A stretch of DNA of 64,000 nt, taken from Aerococcaceae bacterium NML190073. Lineage in GTDB: Bacteria; Bacillota; Bacilli; Lactobacillales; Aerococcaceae. The notes under the pieces are model-generated. The model saw only the letters and a list, made by a program, of their open reading frames with translations, did no database searches and was not told the DNA's origin. The stretch is from positions 82,282 through 146,281 of the forward strand of contig JAMXJH010000006.1 in NCBI GenBank assembly GCA_026131555.1, in the 5' to 3' direction. Made by a program: the position numbers and the translations under genes. Below, one piece after another: positions 8,222-17,135 of the stretch; the stretch's first letter is position 1; each line of letters opens with the position of its first letter.

Positions 8222-9766
8222 ATGCTGATTAAAGATTTGATTCAATTAGAAATGTTTAATAATTGCGAATTGTTAACCGGAGATATCGGATTGGACAATC
8301 GGGTCGAAACTGCCATGATTTTGGAAGCTACCGATATTGAGAAATGGGGACAAAAAAATCAACTGATTTTGACTTCGTTTTACGCTTTCAGTGACGACGA
8401 TCAACAAAGTTCGCATACTTTTTTTGAAAAGATTAAGGCGATTGGTATCAGCGGCATTGTTATCAAAGTCGACCGCCTTATCCACACAGTGCCCGAATGG
8501 TTCGTAGAGCAGTGCGTGCATTATTGCATCCCGCTGATTAAAATTGAAAAAGGTATTAGCTACGAAAAGATATTAGTCGCAATTTACGGACCGCTCATCA
8601 ACAAGCAAGCTACTATTCTGAAGTCATACTACGAAGCCAATCGGCAATTCTCGGCTCTTGACCCTGCTCAATCAAGTTTCCACGATATTATGACGCTGTT
8701 CCACACCATTATGCGTAAACAATGTCGTTTGTGTATTCCGGATAAGCAAATTGAAATTATCTACGGGAACAAAGAAAAATTTAGCTATCAGAACGATCAA
8801 TTAAATAGAGTTTCCAGCAGTTACACACGTCACCATTATTTTATTATTCCGGCATCTCCCAGCCAACGAACAGTCTTACTTTTCGAAAGCAATCATGTGT
8901 TAGTCAATAATTTTACGTTGGAAGTTATTTTGGATAGCGATACGATTACCGACTCTGATTTAATGATTGTGGAAAATTTAGTCAACATCATCCAAAACAA
9001 ATTACAAGTCAGCTATATGTTCAAAGAGCAACGTTATACGCAATTAAACAGTATGGCCGGCTCCATTCTGCAAAATACTTTTGCCAATTATCAAGAATTG
9101 GATCTATTATTAACAGAAACAGAAATGAATGATTACGATTATTATCAGATGATTGCCTTTCCGAACAATCAGTTTACAGGCCCAAACAAAATGTACGTCC
9201 ACTCTTTACGTAATCGTCTACGCGGTTTATATGCTAAGCATATTTTTTACGAAAATGGCTTGTATACAATACTGCTCTTCAACTTGAAATCGATGAAACA
9301 ATTGATTAGAAAACCGGATGTCAAGCGCGTATGCGGAACAATCGATGCTCATAACATCGCGATTAGTGACGTCGTTACAAAGGAGAGAATTCGTGAGTTG
9401 CTTCCTCAATGCTTGGATGTACTGAAGTTTAACCGCTTGTTTCCTATTGACTTCGTTGTCGAAAATCAGGAGTTGGGTGTTTTTAGATTATTTACACAAA
9501 TGGAATTGGCAGACCTTTTAGCGATTATCCCTGATAAATTACTTTCGTTACAAAGGGAGAAAGAAGACCTCTTTCAAACCTTAGCAGCATTCCTCAACTA
9601 TAACAAAAACTTCAATGCGACCGCTCAAGCGTTGTTTATCCATCCAAAGACTGTGCGTTACCGTGTACAAAAAGCAGAAGAATATTTAGCTGTTAAATTC
9701 GATGGCTCATTCAATTCTCTCAATTATGAATTATCCATCAATCTCCTGCGGTTCCACACGCAATAA
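8222..9766 (+). CDS. PucR-family transcriptional regulator of the allantoin/oxamate operon
   Basis: 514 residues. The N-terminal PucR domain (about 1-125) has LLTGDIGLDNRVETAMILE and ends in a GISYEKILVAIYGPL-like segment; the middle is a GGDEF-like/linker region typical of CdaR/PucR proteins. The C-terminal HTH_30 domain (about 455-512) reads LAAFLNYNKNFNATAQALFI and HPKTVRYRVQKAEEYL. PucR regulates purine/allantoin catabolism in Bacillus. The gene is divergent from the fdrA operon with 115 bases between the start codons, so it is very likely its activator or repressor, responding to a pathway metabolite. Start ATG follows AAAGGGGAAATTAGAC. The effector cannot be read from sequence. Confidence 0.88.
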   Translation: MLIKDLIQLEMFNNCELLTGDIGLDNRVETAMILEATDIEKWGQKNQLILTSFYAFSDDDQQSSHTFFEKIKAIGISGIVIKVDRLIHTVPEWFVEQCVHYCIPLIKIEKGISYEKILVAIYGPLINKQATILKSYYEANRQFSALDPAQSSFHDIMTLFHTIMRKQCRLCIPDKQIEIIYGNKEKFSYQNDQLNRVSSSYTRHHYFIIPASPSQRTVLLFESNHVLVNNFTLEVILDSDTITDSDLMIVENLVNIIQNKLQVSYMFKEQRYTQLNSMAGSILQNTFANYQELDLLLTETEMNDYDYYQMIAFPNNQFTGPNKMYVHSLRNRLRGLYAKHIFYENGLYTILLFNLKSMKQLIRKPDVKRVCGTIDAHNIAISDVVTKERIRELLPQCLDVLKFNRLFPIDFVVENQELGVFRLFTQMELADLLAIIPDKLLSLQREKEDLFQTLAAFLNYNKNFNATAQALFIHPKTVRYRVQKAEEYLAVKFDGSFNSLNYELSINLLRFHTQ

Positions 9767-9780
9767 AACAAAAAACAAAA

Positions 9781-9815
9781 AACCTCTTAGCAAATGAATG
9801 TTGTGCTAAGAGGTT
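9781..9815 (-). terminator. Terminator between the convergent pucR-type and adhE genes
   Basis: An 11-base perfect stem (AACCTCTTAGC / GCTAAGAGGTT) with a 13-base loop. The A-rich stretch at 9767-9780 gives the U-run for minus-strand transcription, so it mainly terminates adhE and may also stop the plus-strand gene. Confidence 0.75.
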
Positions 9816-9832
9816 TATATGTTATTTAATGA

Positions 9833-12484
9833 TTATTTTAGACGTCCTGGACGTTCTTTGTAGCCGTAGTATGCATCTTCGATAATTTCTTTCATGTCGC
9901 TTACTAGTGCTAAACGCGGGTTAGCTGGCGTACATTGGTCTTCATACGCTAAGTATGCAATTTCTTCTGCACGTTCCATGTATTCTTTCTCATCCACGCC
10001 TTGACCTTTAATACTCATGTTAATGCCGATACGTTCACCTAATTCGTAAACTGCTTTAGCATAAGATGCTACACCTTCTTCCGGAGTTGAAGCCGGTAAG
10101 CCTAACATTTTAGCAATGTCTTGATACTTCTCATCTGCTTTGTAGTAGTTGTACTTCGGCCATGTCGCTGTTTTCGCCGGACGAGTTCCATTGTAGCGAA
10201 TCACATAAGGTAAGAGAATCGCATTAGTTCTTCCGTGAACCGTATGGAAAATACCACCGATTTTGTGTGCCATTGAGTGAGAAATTCCCAAGAATGCGTT
10301 GGCGAATGCCATACCGGCAATTGTTGACGCATTGTGCATCTTCTCGCGTGATTCGAAGTCAGCATTCTTCACTGAACTTTCTAAGTACTCAAATACAAGT
10401 TTGATTGCTTGTAAAGCCAATCCGTCAGTATAGTCGTTAGCAACTGTTGATACATATGCTTCTGTCGCGTGTGTTAACACGTCCATACCTGTATCAGCTG
10501 TAACATGTGCCGGAACTGTCATTACTAAGGCAGGGTCAACAATCGCAATTGTTGGTGTTAATGAGTAGTCTGCAATCGGATACTTGCGGTTATTCTTCTT
10601 GTCAGAGATAACGGCAAATGGTGTTACTTCCGAACCTGTTCCTGAAGTTGTAGGAATTGCTACGAATTTCGCTTTTTGTCCTAGTTCTGGGAACTTGAAG
10701 GCACGTTTACGAATGTCCATGAATTTCTGTACTAAATCACGGAAATCCATTTCCGGCTGCTCATAGAACATCCACATAATTTTAGCAGCATCCATTGGTG
10801 AACCGCCACCTAGCGCAATGATTGTATCTGGTTCGAAATCTTTCATCATCGCTGCACCGCGTTCTACAGTCGTAATGTCCGGATCCGGTTCAACGTCTGA
10901 GAAGATTGTGTAAATCACTTTGTTACGACGCAAGTGTAATTGCTCAATCACGCGTTGTACGAATCCTAATTTAACCATCGCCTCATCGGTTACAATCATT
11001 ACTTTCTCAACATTACGCATTTTTTGTAAGTATTGGATCGAATCGCGCTCGAAGTAAATTTTAGATGGAACTTTGAACCATTGCATATTATTTCTACGTC
11101 TCCCTACTTTTTTGATATTGAGTAAGTTTAGGGCACTTACGTTATCACTGATTGAGTTTCTTCCGTATGAGCCACATCCTAATGTTAGCGATGGCAAGAA
11201 TGCGTTATAAACATCCCCGATTCCGCCAAATGTTGATGGAGAATTCCAAATGACACGGATGGCTTTCACTTGTGTTCCAAATTCTTTTGCTAATTGCTCG
11301 TCGTTTGTATGGATCGCTGCTGAGTGTCCTAATCCGTGGAACTCTACCATTTGACGCGCTTTTTCAACACCGTCTTCTCTTGATTCTGATTTAATTACTG
11401 CGATGATTGGTGATAATTTTTCGCGTGTCAACGGTTCGCTTTCGCCTACTTCTTTTACTTCCGCTGCTAAAATGTTCGTGCCTTCCGGTACTTTGAATCC
11501 TGCTTGCTCTGCAATCCAAGCTGCCGGGCGACCTACGATATCCGCATTTAGTTTGCCTTCTGCACAGTTTTTGCTGTTAGCTTTCACACCGAAGCAGAAT
11601 TCTTCTAACAATGCTTTTTCTTTTTTGTTAACAAAATATGTACGGTAAGATTTCAATTCTTCAACGAATTCATCGTATACTTCTTTGTCGACGATTGCCG
11701 CTTGTTCAGAAGCACATACCATTCCATTATCGAATGATTTACTCATCACAATGTCGTGAGCTGCTTGGCGGATGTTTGCTGATTTTTCAACATATGCTGG
11801 AACGTTTCCGGCACCTACCCCTAAAGCCGGTTTGCCGCAAGAATATGCCGCACGCACCATCGCGTTACCACCTGTCGCCAAAATTGTTGCGATACCATCG
11901 TGCTTCATCAAAGCAGATGTCGCTTCCATAGAAGGTTTTGTAATCCATTGAATACAGTCTTCCGGAGCTCCGGCTGCTATCGCTGCATCATAAACGATTT
12001 GTGCCGCATGCGCTGAACTTTCTTGTGCTGATGGATGGAATGCAAAAATAATCGGGTTGCGCGTTTTCAATGAAATCAACGCTTTGAAAATAGTTGTTGA
12101 TGTTGGGTTAGTTGTCGGTGTTACACCACAGATAACGCCGACCGGTTCAGCAATCAGAGTCAATCCGGTTACTTCATCTTCTGCAACAATTCCCACTGTT
12201 TTGGTGTGGCGCATATTGTTCACAACGTGTTCACAAGCAAATAAGTTTTTTGTTGCTTTATCTTCAAAGACACCGCGCTTTGTTTCATCGAAAGCATGCT
12301 TCGCCAACACGCCATGCTGATCCAAAGCAGCAACCGAAGCTTTCGCTACAATGTAGTCTACTTGCTCTTGGTTAAGATTTCTGAACTTATCTAAAGCGAC
12401 TAATCCTTTCTGTACGAGCTCATCTACATGTGCTTGAGCTTCCAATACTTTTTCATTCTTTTCGACTAAAGATTTTTCCGCCAT
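9833..12484 (-). CDS. adhE: Bifunctional acetaldehyde-CoA/alcohol dehydrogenase AdhE
   Basis: 883 residues, full family length. The N-terminal half is the CoA-acylating aldehyde dehydrogenase with active-site Cys in [13 protein letters not shown] (about residue 255). The C-terminal half (from about 460) is an iron-dependent alcohol dehydrogenase with [28 protein letters not shown] and the metal-ligand histidines in [10 protein letters not shown] and FHTVHGR. It reduces acetyl-CoA through acetaldehyde to ethanol, reoxidising two NADH in fermentation, and normally forms spirosomes. The gene is monocistronic: strong promoter at 12520-12548, own terminator at 9781-9815. A near-consensus cre at 12623-12636 suggests CcpA control. 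Start ATG follows GAGGAGGATGCCCA. Confidence 0.97.
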   Translation of the reverse strand: MAEKSLVEKNEKVLEAQAHVDELVQKGLVALDKFRNLNQEQVDYIVAKASVAALDQHGVLAKHAFDETKRGVFEDKATKNLFACEHVVNNMRHTKTVGIVAEDEVTGLTLIAEPVGVICGVTPTTNPTSTTIFKALISLKTRNPIIFAFHPSAQESSAHAAQIVYDAAIAAGAPEDCIQWITKPSMEATSALMKHDGIATILATGGNAMVRAAYSCGKPALGVGAGNVPAYVEKSANIRQAAHDIVMSKSFDNGMVCASEQAAIVDKEVYDEFVEELKSYRTYFVNKKEKALLEEFCFGVKANSKNCAEGKLNADIVGRPAAWIAEQAGFKVPEGTNILAAEVKEVGESEPLTREKLSPIIAVIKSESREDGVEKARQMVEFHGLGHSAAIHTNDEQLAKEFGTQVKAIRVIWNSPSTFGGIGDVYNAFLPSLTLGCGSYGRNSISDNVSALNLLNIKKVGRRRNNMQWFKVPSKIYFERDSIQYLQKMRNVEKVMIVTDEAMVKLGFVQRVIEQLHLRRNKVIYTIFSDVEPDPDITTVERGAAMMKDFEPDTIIALGGGSPMDAAKIMWMFYEQPEMDFRDLVQKFMDIRKRAFKFPELGQKAKFVAIPTTSGTGSEVTPFAVISDKKNNRKYPIADYSLTPTIAIVDPALVMTVPAHVTADTGMDVLTHATEAYVSTVANDYTDGLALQAIKLVFEYLESSVKNADFESREKMHNASTIAGMAFANAFLGISHSMAHKIGGIFHTVHGRTNAILLPYVIRYNGTRPAKTATWPKYNYYKADEKYQDIAKMLGLPASTPEEGVASYAKAVYELGERIGINMSIKGQGVDEKEYMERAEEIAYLAYEDQCTPANPRLALVSDMKEIIEDAYYGYKERPGRLK

Positions 12485-12519
12485 TGGGCATCCTCCTCAA
12501 AATTTTCCTTACAGACGTA

Positions 12520-12548
12520 ATAGTACACTGTCTTGGAAAGTTTGTAAA
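12520..12548 (-). promoter_or_regulatory. adhE promoter
   Basis: Minus strand: TTTACA (12543-12548), exactly 17 bases, TACTAT (12520-12525), about 36 bases upstream of the adhE ATG. Confidence 0.7.
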
Positions 12549-12622
12549 GAGGTTTTTGCTCATTTTTTCACTAATTTTCATATTTTTTTGTGTTTCTTTT
12601 CAAAAATAAACCTCAAACAACT

Positions 12623-12636
12623 TGAAAGCGTTATCT
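12623..12636. promoter_or_regulatory. cre-like site upstream of adhE
   Basis: TGAAAGCGTTATCT matches the cre consensus TGWAANCGNTNWCA at 13 of 14 positions (last base differs). It lies about 80 bases upstream of the adhE promoter, a position compatible with CcpA activation. CcpA is encoded in this window. Confidence 0.55.
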
Positions 12637-12725
12637 GTTCGGCTTTTTATTTTCACCTATTTACATTATTTTTTATAGATAGAGATTTTTTTCACAATAT
12701 AGATGTTAACAGTTATCACTCTGAA

Positions 12726-13700
12726 TCAACACAAAAAAAGCACTCTAATATTAGAGTGCTGTTCTTTGCCTGTTAGTTTGTTTTCATATTGATGACGATT
12801 TTGGGTGAGCGTAGCTTTCAACAACAAGCGATTCAAATTCTCACCAATGAAAACCGCCTGAGGTACGGCATCATCTTCTGCAATTGTAATGGCGTATTGT
12901 TCATTGACTACATCAAAGCGTAGCAGGTAATCTTGCACTTGGAAGACGCCTTTTGCTCTTGAAATATTGCCGTATAGTCCTCTTACTAAACATTCCAGAA
13001 AGGTGATTAATTCGCCGACATGTTGGCACCGCGTTTTTTTGACACTCATGTGCTCGAACTGAAGGTCAATTGTACTTGCGTGCACATCCTCAACTAATTC
13101 ACCATCAAATAATTGATTCCAGTAATTTAACTTCTGATTGCGGTAATGTTGCGTATAAATGACCGCTTGAGCATTCAGCTGGCGAATTGCTTCTTCAATT
13201 GAATGTAATTCCTTCGAAGATAGCTGCTCTGTTTTGGACAATTGAATATGCTTGGCATGACGAATTTGATCGTGCATTAAATCGGCAAATTTACTACGAT
13301 TCTGCCAAAATGTCTGCGCATCAATAATCGTAATCGGGGCAAGCAACTGAATACGTTGGTACTCTACCTTTCGGACACTTTGGATAATTGCACTTAATAC
13401 GCCTACCCCCGAAGGCTCCACAATCAAAAAATCCGGATTCAATGAATTGCTGATGACGATTAATGAATTGGTAAAATCACCTTGCATGCCGCAACAAACA
13501 CAACCGTCCGTAAATTCCCAAACAGTTAATTCTTGTGTTGTCTCCTCGTCTTCCACTTGCTTTAGAATATCCCCATCCACTGAAACGTCTGCAAATTCAT
13601 TCTCGAATATAACAAAATCTCTTTTGGTTGCTCGTATCATTTCTTTAATAAAGGTTGTTTTGCCTGCACCTAAAAACCCTGAAATAATAAGTATCTTCAT
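12726..13700 (-). CDS. G3E-family GTPase (CobW/COG0523-like metal chaperone)
   Basis: 324 residues from the ATG at 13700 (preceded by GAGGTGAGCAA). The N-terminus has the Walker A of G3E GTPases, SGFLGAGKTTF, and the metal-binding GCVCC motif (DGCVCCGMQG), with Walker B IVEPSGVG and the base-recognition segment degenerate (LSKTEQ where NKxD/SKxD is expected). COG0523 proteins deliver metals such as zinc or cobalt to client enzymes using GTP. The gene directly follows a zinc-dependent alcohol dehydrogenase gene, a suggestive client. Oddity: the last nine codons lie inside a perfect terminator hairpin and the stop codon comes after its U-run. Confidence 0.85.
   Translation of the reverse strand: MKILIISGFLGAGKTTFIKEMIRATKRDFVIFENEFADVSVDGDILKQVEDEETTQELTVWEFTDGCVCCGMQGDFTNSLIVISNSLNPDFLIVEPSGVGVLSAIIQSVRKVEYQRIQLLAPITIIDAQTFWQNRSKFADLMHDQIRHAKHIQLSKTEQLSSKELHSIEEAIRQLNAQAVIYTQHYRNQKLNYWNQLFDGELVEDVHASTIDLQFEHMSVKKTRCQHVGELITFLECLVRGLYGNISRAKGVFQVQDYLLRFDVVNEQYAITIAEDDAVPQAVFIGENLNRLLLKATLTQNRHQYENKLTGKEQHSNIRVLFLC
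12731..12761 (-). terminator. Terminator embedded in the 3' end of the G3E GTPase reading frame
   Basis: A perfect 22-base palindrome at 12740-12761 (arms AGCACTCTAAT / ATTAGAGTGCT) is followed on the minus strand by seven T. The reading frame's TGA (12726-12728) lies beyond the T-run. Confidence 0.8.
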
Positions 13701-13719
13701 TTGCTCACCTCGTCCTATG

Positions 13720-13757
13720 AAAAATTGCACCACCTGCTCCAAGAGCAAATGGTGCAA
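13720..13757 (-). terminator. Terminator/attenuator between the alcohol dehydrogenase and G3E genes
   Basis: Two-part stem (TTGCACCA / TGGTGCAA and TGCTC / GAGCA), followed on the minus strand by AATTTTTC. It lies just after the alcohol dehydrogenase stop and just before the GTPase start, so it may reduce but need not abolish read-through. Confidence 0.6.
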
Positions 13758-13769
13758 GCTGCTCGTTCC

Positions 13770-14825
13770 TTACATGATAACAACCGGTTTAATTAAGTCG
13801 ACCGGCTTATCTCTCATGAGAATGACCGCTTTTTCAATGTTCTCAAAGCCATTGAAACGATGGCTGATGAGTTTAGAAACATCTAATTTCCCATAAGTAA
13901 TCAGTTTGGAAAGTTTTTCTAAACGTAAGCGACCACCCGGCATCAAACCGCCCAAGATTTGCTTGTGCCCCATTCCGACACCCCATTCAACACGAGGAAT
14001 GTTGATGTATTCTCCACTACCTAAGTAGTTGACGTTACCGATACGTCCGCCCGGTTTCAAAATTCTCATTGATATTTCAAATAAACTTTGATCACCACCG
14101 GCTAGCAACACTTTATCCACACCTTGCCCATTGGTTAATGCCATAATTTGTTCGTCTGATGGCGCAACCATAAAATCTACCAAGTCTGTTGCACCGTAGG
14201 CAATTGCGATGTCATTGGCTTGCGGTCGAGAATCCACCACAATAATGCGACCTGCACCTTTCAAGGCTGCTGCTGCCACACACATTAACCCAACCGGTCC
14301 GATACCAAATACGGCAACAACATCTCCGTATTGAATATCAGCCAATTCCGCTGCATGGAAACCGGTCGGCACCATATCACTCAGCATACAAGCATCACCG
14401 TAATCCATACCTTCCGGCATTAATGCTAAGTTTCCATCTGCATCATTCACATGGAAATATTCACCGAACACTCCATCTTTGACGTTGGAGAACTTCCAAC
14501 CTGCAAGCATTCCCCCGGAGTGCATTGCATAACCTGCTTGCGCTTCTAAGGAGTTCCAATTAGGAGTAATCGCCGTGACTAGAACTTTGTCGCCAACTTT
14601 GTAATCTTTCACTAATGAACCGACTTCTACTACTTCGCCACATGCTTCATGTCCAAGAATCATATTGTATCGTTCGCCGATACCACCGCCCCACACCGTA
14701 TGCACATCTGATGTGCACGGTGCAACAGCCAATGGCTTCACAATAGCATCCGTTGGACCGCAATACGGTACGTCTTTTTCAATCCAACCAACTTCACCAA
14801 TACGCAACATAGCAAAACCTTTCAT
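13770..14825 (-). CDS. Zinc-dependent secondary alcohol dehydrogenase (isopropanol dehydrogenase-like)
   Basis: 351 residues, medium-chain dehydrogenase. It resembles the Thermoanaerobacter/Clostridium NADP-dependent secondary alcohol dehydrogenases closely: MKGFAMLRIGEVGWIEK at the N-terminus, PLAVAPCTSDVHTV with the catalytic-zinc Cys, GHEACGEVVEVG with His-Glu, and MLSDMVPTGFH with the third zinc ligand Asp. The Rossmann segment is VFGIGPVGLM. The coenzyme loop reads VVDSRPQ where TbADH has a Gly before Ser-Arg; an Asp at this position is associated with NAD preference in engineered homologues, so coenzyme choice is open. The reaction is ketone/secondary alcohol interconversion. The chosen ATG at 14825 follows AAAGGAGGAGTCAAT. 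A promoter and a cre-like site precede it. Confidence 0.88.
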   Translation of the reverse strand: MKGFAMLRIGEVGWIEKDVPYCGPTDAIVKPLAVAPCTSDVHTVWGGGIGERYNMILGHEACGEVVEVGSLVKDYKVGDKVLVTAITPNWNSLEAQAGYAMHSGGMLAGWKFSNVKDGVFGEYFHVNDADGNLALMPEGMDYGDACMLSDMVPTGFHAAELADIQYGDVVAVFGIGPVGLMCVAAAALKGAGRIIVVDSRPQANDIAIAYGATDLVDFMVAPSDEQIMALTNGQGVDKVLLAGGDQSLFEISMRILKPGGRIGNVNYLGSGEYINIPRVEWGVGMGHKQILGGLMPGGRLRLEKLSKLITYGKLDVSKLISHRFNGFENIEKAVILMRDKPVDLIKPVVIM

Positions 14826-14846
14826 ATTGACTCCTCCTTTTTTGAT

Positions 14847-14860
14847 ATAAAACGCTTTCA
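14847..14860. promoter_or_regulatory. cre-like site at the alcohol dehydrogenase transcription start
   Basis: Minus strand TGAAAGCGTTTTAT agrees with the cre consensus at 12 of 14 positions. It lies just downstream of the promoter at 14870-14897, where CcpA binding would repress. Confidence 0.45.
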
Positions 14861-14869
14861 TTTGTCCTC

Positions 14870-14897
14870 ATTGTATCATCTCAAAACGATAAGTCAA
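14870..14897 (-). promoter_or_regulatory. Promoter of the zinc alcohol dehydrogenase gene
   Basis: Minus strand: TTGACT (14892-14897), 16-base spacer, TACAAT (14870-14875). Confidence 0.65.
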
Positions 14898-14997
14898 CTA
14901 TTTCACCTCAACTTTGTTAAAAACTTCACTAACTTTTACGGAATTCTTACTGTTATAATGGTACCCTCATTCTACGTGTATCACTGCAAAAAAATAA

Positions 14998-15033
14998 AGG
15001 TTCATCGTTCCGCAAAGAAACTTGATGAATCCT
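14998..15033 (-). terminator. Terminator of the ABC-F gene
   Basis: Stem AGGTTCATC / GATGAATCCT with one bulged T. An A-tract on the left and T-tract on the right make it usable in both directions; it follows the ABC-F stop codon. Confidence 0.65.
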
Positions 15034-15063
15034 CTATTTTTTGCTATTTGAAATTCTCACTCG

Positions 15064-16608
15064 TTATGTCAGTTGATTGAAGTCCCAAACTGTGTCTACC
15101 CAACCTTCATAAAATTCCGGTTCGTGGCAGACCATTAGAATACTTCCCTTGAATGCTTTTAGGGCGCGTTGTAATTCTTCTTTCGCATCAACATCCAAGT
15201 GGTTGGTCGGCTCGTCGAGGACGAGGACATTCGATTCGCGATTCATTAACAAGCATAAGCGCACCTTGGCTTGCTCTCCCCCGCTTAACACTTGAATTTG
15301 ACTTTCAATATGTTTCGCTGTAAGACCACATCGTGCTAGAGCAGCTCTGACTTCCGCTTGATTTAGCGACGGGAAGGCATCCCAAACCGCTTGCAATGGT
15401 GTCTGACGATTACCGCCCGCCACTTCTTGTTCGAAATAACCAATCTCTAGATAATCGCCGCGCTCTACTTCTCCCGATACAGGCGGAATGATACCTAATA
15501 AACTTTTAAGTAGCGTTGTTTTTCCAATACCGTTTGCTCCGATAATTGCAACCTTTTGATTGCGCTCGAAAGTTAAATTAAGCGGTTTGGTTAAAGGTGT
15601 ACTATAACCGATTTGTAAGTCTTTCGATTGGAAAATAAATCTCCCCGGCGTACGTGCAACTTTGAAATCAAATTGAGGTTTTGGCTTTTCTCCTTGGAGT
15701 TCAATGATTTCCATCTTATCTAATTTCTTCTGACGTGACATTGCCATATTCCGCGTTGCTACGCGAGCTTTATTGCGGTTAACGAAATCTTTTAGTTCGG
15801 CAATTTCTTTTTGTTGGCGCTCGTAAGCTGCTTCGAGTTGCGCTTTTTTGACAGCGTGCACTGCCAGAAATTGATCGTAATTGCCGACATAGCGCGTTAA
15901 TTGCAAGTTCTCTACATGGTAAACAATGTTAATTACTTCGTTCAAGAAAGGGATATCGTGCGAAATAAGAATAAAGGCGTTCTCGTAGTTCTGCAAGTAA
16001 CGCTTCAGCCATTCAATATGCTCTACATCCAAGTAGTTAGTCGGCTCATCTAATAGTAAAATGTCCGGCTTCTCCAACAAGAGCTTTGCGAGCAATACTT
16101 TTGTACGTTGTCCACCACTCAAATCAGTAACCGGCGTGTCCATTCCGAAATCCATCACGCCTAAAGCGCGAGCAACTTCGTCAATTTTTGCATCTAAGAT
16201 ATAGAAATCATGTGTTTCCAGGCGTTCTTGAAGTTCGCCAACTTCCTCCATTAAGTTTGCCATTTCTTCATCTGATGCGTCACCCATCGCCATGTAAATA
16301 TCGTTAATGCGCGCTTCAACCTTAAATAAATCGTCGAAAGCTTTGCGCAGGACGTCACGGACACTTTGTCCTTCTTCAAGGATGCTATGTTGATCCAAAT
16401 AACCTGTCGTTACATATTTTGCCCATTCAATTTTGCCTTGATCCGGTAGGCGTTGCCCTGTAACAATACTCATAAAGGTCGATTTGCCTTCTCCATTGGC
16501 TCCGACTAAGCCGATATGCTCTCCTTTCAATAAACGGAACGACACATCTTCAAAAATTGCACGGTCACCGAATCCATGTGTTAAATTCTGTACTGATAAT
16601 ATACTCAT
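15064..16608 (-). CDS. ABC-F family ATPase (YfmM-like)
   Basis: 514 residues with two complete ABC domains and no membrane segments. Domain 1 has Walker A GANGEGKST (about residue 38), signature LSGGQRTKV and LLLDEPTNYLD. Domain 2 has GANGIGKTT, LSGGEQAKV and LVLDEPTNHLD, joined by the charged linker (KKLDKMEIIEL region) typical of ABC-F proteins. These act on ribosomes as translation factors or antibiotic-resistance proteins. The N-terminal stretch MSILSVQNLTHGFGDRAIF recalls B. subtilis YfmM, a vegetative, non-resistance member, from memory. Start ATG at 16608 follows AAGGAGAACTTT; the upstream extension of the frame lacks its own start signal. Confidence 0.88.
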   Translation of the reverse strand: MSILSVQNLTHGFGDRAIFEDVSFRLLKGEHIGLVGANGEGKSTFMSIVTGQRLPDQGKIEWAKYVTTGYLDQHSILEEGQSVRDVLRKAFDDLFKVEARINDIYMAMGDASDEEMANLMEEVGELQERLETHDFYILDAKIDEVARALGVMDFGMDTPVTDLSGGQRTKVLLAKLLLEKPDILLLDEPTNYLDVEHIEWLKRYLQNYENAFILISHDIPFLNEVINIVYHVENLQLTRYVGNYDQFLAVHAVKKAQLEAAYERQQKEIAELKDFVNRNKARVATRNMAMSRQKKLDKMEIIELQGEKPKPQFDFKVARTPGRFIFQSKDLQIGYSTPLTKPLNLTFERNQKVAIIGANGIGKTTLLKSLLGIIPPVSGEVERGDYLEIGYFEQEVAGGNRQTPLQAVWDAFPSLNQAEVRAALARCGLTAKHIESQIQVLSGGEQAKVRLCLLMNRESNVLVLDEPTNHLDVDAKEELQRALKAFKGSILMVCHEPEFYEGWVDTVWDFNQLT

Positions 16609-16685
16609 AAAGTTCTCCTTTTCCTTATCGTCTTCGCTATTATAAAGGATTTGGACGTTTTTGCCAATAAGATAACAAACAAAAC

Positions 16686-16717
16686 AGAGAGTGAACAAAA
16701 CTTACTGTTCACTCTCT
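16686..16717 (-). terminator. Terminator after yjdM
   Basis: Perfect 12-base stem AGAGAGTGAACA / TGTTCACTCTCT, 8-base loop, followed on the minus strand by GTTTTGTTTG. It separates yjdM from the ABC-F gene. Confidence 0.8.
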
Positions 16718-16728
16718 TGATATCGCTA

Positions 16729-17070
16729 TTATTTCTTCACGTAGATAGATTTCAAGTACAAGCTACCGATTCCATCAATCTTACATTGAATATCGTGCCC
16801 ATCTACAGGCTCTGCTACTAAACGAATACCTTTCGCTTTCGTTCCTTGCTTGATAGTTGTGCTGCCGTTCAGTTTCAAATCTTTAATAACAGTCACATTG
16901 TCGCCGTCTGCCAATGGATTTCCATTCGCATCACGAATAATGCTCGCTTCTTCAGCTTCTTCAGCTTCCGCCTTCGTCCACTCGTGTGCGCACATCGGAC
17001 ACACAAACAAATCGCCATCCTCATAGGTGTATTCCGATTCACATTTCGGACAGTTTGGTAAAGTTGTCAT
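16729..17070 (-). CDS. yjdM: YjdM/PhnA-like zinc-ribbon protein
   Basis: 113 residues. The N-terminal zinc ribbon has two CxxC pairs, NCPKCESEY and FVCPMCAHEW. The C-terminal PhnA domain is IIRDANGNPLADGD, DLKLNGS and IKQGTKAKGIRLV. Proteins of this family are widespread and were once called alkylphosphonate utilisation protein PhnA, but no phosphonate function is established. The gene stands alone with its own ribosome binding site (GAGGAGGCTATT) and terminator. Confidence 0.9.
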   Translation of the reverse strand: MTTLPNCPKCESEYTYEDGDLFVCPMCAHEWTKAEAEEAEEASIIRDANGNPLADGDNVTVIKDLKLNGSTTIKQGTKAKGIRLVAEPVDGHDIQCKIDGIGSLYLKSIYVKK

Positions 17071-17135
17071 AATAGCCTCCTCAAATTCGTTATGTGACTA
17101 TTCTAACATAGATTGCGGGCAATTGTCATAAAGAA

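Noticed and set aside
12690..12725. Rex-type operator upstream of adhE (TTCACAAT...)
   Set aside because: Only one half resembles the TTGTGAA/TTCACAA repeat; the other half does not match.
13447..13896. Plus-strand open frame of 149 codons opposite the G3E GTPase and dehydrogenase genes
   Set aside because: It is antisense to two well-supported genes and has no start context or recognisable product.
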